Assembly: GCA_949752735.1 (NCBI GenBank)
Contig: OX457041.1
Coordinates: 21,790,117 to 21,854,116 of the forward strand
Length of the DNA: 64,000 bases
Origin: Lumbricus terrestris
Lineage: Eukaryota; Annelida; Clitellata; Crassiclitellata; Lumbricidae
Direction: 5' to 3'
Of the stretch, positions 61,100-64,000 are shown in pieces (within the stretch, counting starts at the first letter, position 1; each line of letters opens with the position of its first letter). The position numbers and the translations under genes were made by a program. The notes under the pieces were generated by a model that was given only the letters and a program-made list of their open reading frames with translations, searched no databases and had not been told where the DNA came from.

Positions 61100-63400
61100 C
61101 TAAAAACCGGGTCAGACATACTAATTATTTGTATGTGTCTATGACACTCACCTTTCGTTGCTACTCGTATAATTAGAGAACCGAATCGTTTCCGATGAGT
61201 CGTGATATGCCAAGCATCAATTTGTGATGTCTTCAAATGCCAAAAGGTGATCTAAATTTGCGTTCGTGACAAGCCATCCGGCCACTTTCCAGCAACGAAA
61301 ACCACGCAGAAATGGACTGTAATTTCTCATTTTGTTGGAGCATTTTTCCATGGAAAGCCAACCACCCGGCCGTCATGACCACTGTCCATTTGTCAATTTC
61401 CGAAGCAATTAAAACCTCCAATGTTTTTTCCGCCAAGGTATAATAATTACTCAAGTGACTAGGGGGCCTAAGTGCCACGATCTTTTAGGCAGCCAAATAA
61501 CAGAATTTCTTTCCGCGACGCTTTCCCTTGCTTTGCGTTTGTCCACATTGGGAGAGATTTTTGAATTGGCACCAAACAAAGAAACTCGGGGGCACATGCA
61601 GAGTCAAATTGCTTAAGGAACCGAACAAACATAAGGATAGAAATTCTCCAGTGCAAGAGTTGTAGACTTGTGAATGGTTTGGATGACAGCACTGTCTCAC
61701 TGGACAGTCGCGGCGTTTAAGAAGAAGATAATATATTATCATTGGGCTGTTGAGCGTTAGTAGTTTAATTTTGCAGTAACTGTTGTTCTAACACTGACTA
61801 GCCTACTTAAATACCTTGTTATGTTGTGTTGTTATTTTGTGCTCTCAGTGTTTTCTTGCTATCGATCTGTTGGTGGTTAATGGGTTAATAGAATTATAAT
61901 AGGGTCCTGACTCCTGAGCTCATTCTCAGCCAAACTTAGCCAGTTGAAAATGAATTTCTACTGCAAGAAATTTTCTGCTGTAAGAGCGCGCAACCAGTTT
62001 AATGATTCAAATAGATCTACACAAACTTAAGTTAGGCCTACTCGCCAATTATATTAGCTGATATTATCGTCTGTTACTTGGCGGGCGTTGTTTCTAACAC
62101 AATACGAAGACTCTCATTCAATGACTGACTTGTGTAAATGACTTTCGCAGGCGAGTCGCATGATCTGAATATAATGCAAAATTAAACGTTTCGTTGTTAT
62201 AATATCTGTTAGGATCATAGCTCTGCCAAACGCATCGGTTTCAAGTCGTTTCGATCACTGTAACAAGTTTCTGACTTTTCCAAAAAAAATTCGTGCTCAA
62301 GTTTTCGACAGTTCAGTACTCATTGACTAGATTTATATGTTACACAGTGCTACTATATAGACTGTGCTTATGGCAACGGCTGGAAGGATTTTTATATAGG
62401 CCTAAGCCTATGCATGGAAAAGCGAAACGATAATAATTTTTGACAATTGATAAGCATTGTGTGGTATAGGCCTACTGCAGCCGTGGGCATATGGGTAACG
62501 TTGTTAATATATCTTTTTAATAAATTAAATTATTATCAGTTGCATGATTTATCATAGTATTCAGTTAATTCGATATGTCATTGCTAACACACATGTCGTG
62601 AGATACTGCATATCAAGATATAACCAGTGAGTTGAAGGCATGTATTATATCAAGTGCGTTGTGTCGTGCGTTTAAGAACAGTGCCTCTGGAATTCAAAGC
62701 AAAACGAGCGTGTTTAGTTCTTCACATGGACGAGAGGTGAAAAATTTCTATTTCCGAAAGTAAGAAATCTACTTAAAGAGGGGCGCGTGTTGAAATGTGT
62801 GTAATTTATCATCTTAGTGTTAATTACGCAATCAACCGCTTTAGCCTTCACAGCATACGTCAGAACACTACAGGAGTCTGTAGTCGGTGATTGGAAGAGT
62901 CGAAGGTGTTTTCTTGATAAATCTTTTCAAGGCGACGACCATCTAGGCTATACACTTATAAGTATGAAGGTCATTATTCGAAAGAATCTCACCAGACGCT
63001 TTGATGGATGAAAAGCGTACGTGAGTAAAATTTGAGACGCTGAAATGGTGAATTGCCTCATATAGCCTATACAACTATAGGCCTACTATTATACATAGCG
63101 TTCGTTTTAAATGACTTGTTAGAGATCAGCGATTATATCTAAAAATTATAGTGGTCCCTACTGAAGTTTTGGATTTTTACTATAATATTGATCTGCTACT
63201 ACTACTACTAATAATAAATAACACTAACAATGATAAAAGATTAAAAGAAATTCCCAAACGCTGTGATGGATTAAATGCGTTAGCTTATGTTTGAGACACA
63301 TTTCAGGAGGGTAGTGAAAAATGGGACAATGCCTTATTTCTCGGAGATTCTTTTTAGTCCTAATATAGACTCTAACTTTTATAAATCCTGAGGAAGCATT
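61100..63400. other. Intergenic DNA, nothing recognised
   Basis: No gene, RNA or mobile element identified. Frames at 61233-61742 carry no known motif. Confidence 0.45.
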
Positions 63401-63416
63401 GATTACTCAGTCTCAG

Positions 63417-63500
63417 GTTAATAATAATAACAATTATAATAATGATACTAATACTAATTATACCACTACTACCAATAATAATAGCAATAACAATTATTGC
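63417..63500. repeat. Trinucleotide-rich AAT tract
   Basis: Irregular AAT/ACT triplets (AATAATAAC, ACTACTACC). The Ile-rich frame across it is an artefact. Confidence 0.7.
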
Positions 63501-63794
63501 TATTTTTATCACTATTATTACCATCGGCATAACAATAAAAAGAAAATGTGCTGCATATCCTAGCGGCTGAGACAAAGTGATGCATAAGCTTCTATAGCCT
63601 AATAATATCTCGTCGTCGACTTTAAAAACGTTGGCATGCATATTACATAGATCTAGTACATATATAAATATATATAAATATATATATATATGCCCCTTCG
63701 CGAAGGTCACACAGCGTCATATCGCAGACGACGTCCATTCAAATCGTCTGTTTCGACTCACTGCATCTGCCTCTCTCCCCCTCGTCCTGTCTCT

Positions 63795-63857
63795 CTGTCT
63801 CTATCTGTCTGTCTGTCTGTCTCTCTCTCGTCTGTTTTGCCTTAATGCATCTGCCTC

Positions 63858-63910
<53 letters not shown>

Positions 63911-63912
63911 GT
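63795..63912. repeat. TCTG microsatellite
   Basis: Two (TCTG)n runs, the longer at about 63858-63906, with a TCTC-rich spacer. Confidence 0.85.
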
Positions 63913-64000
63913 CTTTCTCTCTCTCGCACGTGATGCGATGTTTCAGTTCGAATTTTCCGGCGAATCAAGCAGACGTTATCCGTCGATATCGTATGCTACG

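Noticed and set aside
61233..61742. Minus-strand frames of 74-85 residues
   Set aside because: No motif or exon structure; likely chance frames.

Overview
This window looks like transposon-rich, gene-poor nuclear DNA of a marine invertebrate, most likely a deuterostome such as an echinoderm. The reasons are animal-type LTR elements, hAT and Tc1/mariner relics, a Polinton/Maverick, frequent short AGGCCTA-type words, and a Ty3-like element of the Gmr1 domain order, a lineage known mainly from deuterostomes. The species assignment is inference. I found no convincing ordinary host gene.

Layout. 1-8.2 kb: microsatellites, a Tc1/mariner relic with long inverted repeats (2853-4067), a degenerate tandem repeat (about 4.7-5.3 kb) and a U2 snRNA-like fragment. 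8212-18074: a complete LTR element with 2386-bp LTRs and a 4-bp target duplication. It carries Gag but no pol, and its Gag frame starts inside the LTR. 18.1-27.7 kb: small non-autonomous elements, including two hAT-type elements with clear 8-bp duplications (18846-19178 and 20103-22349), SINE-like pieces, a minisatellite and dispersed repeats.

27704-44678: a 16,975-bp Polinton/Maverick with 405-bp terminal inverted repeats and a 6-bp target duplication. It has the whole core set: integrase, packaging ATPase, adenovirus-type protease, double jelly-roll major capsid protein, putative penton and protein-primed DNA polymerase B. It also carries a phospholipase A2-like protein, a membrane protein, two chimeric paralogues, a DUF8207-like protein, three C1q-like putative fibre proteins and two zinc-ribbon/HNH proteins, one with its catalytic residues lost. 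All frames are open, gaps are short, and most genes start at a shared TAAAATG-like motif. The set would suffice for replication, integration, packaging and a virion, so this could be an integrated virus.

44.7-58.1 kb: a second, unrelated Polinton-type polymerase gene on the opposite strand. It has a TATA box, two likely introns, one in-frame stop, and an intact 7352-bp Gmr1-like LTR retrotransposon (48552-55903) inserted in its coding region. 58.1-64 kb: dispersed repeats and microsatellites, with no gene recognised.

The points most worth following up are a canonical -1 frameshift heptamer where the phospholipase and integrase frames overlap, the fibre-gene triplet, the intact/degenerate HNH pair, duplication-deletion chimeras, AP-1/kappaB-like sites in the Polinton ends, and the Gag-only LTR element.
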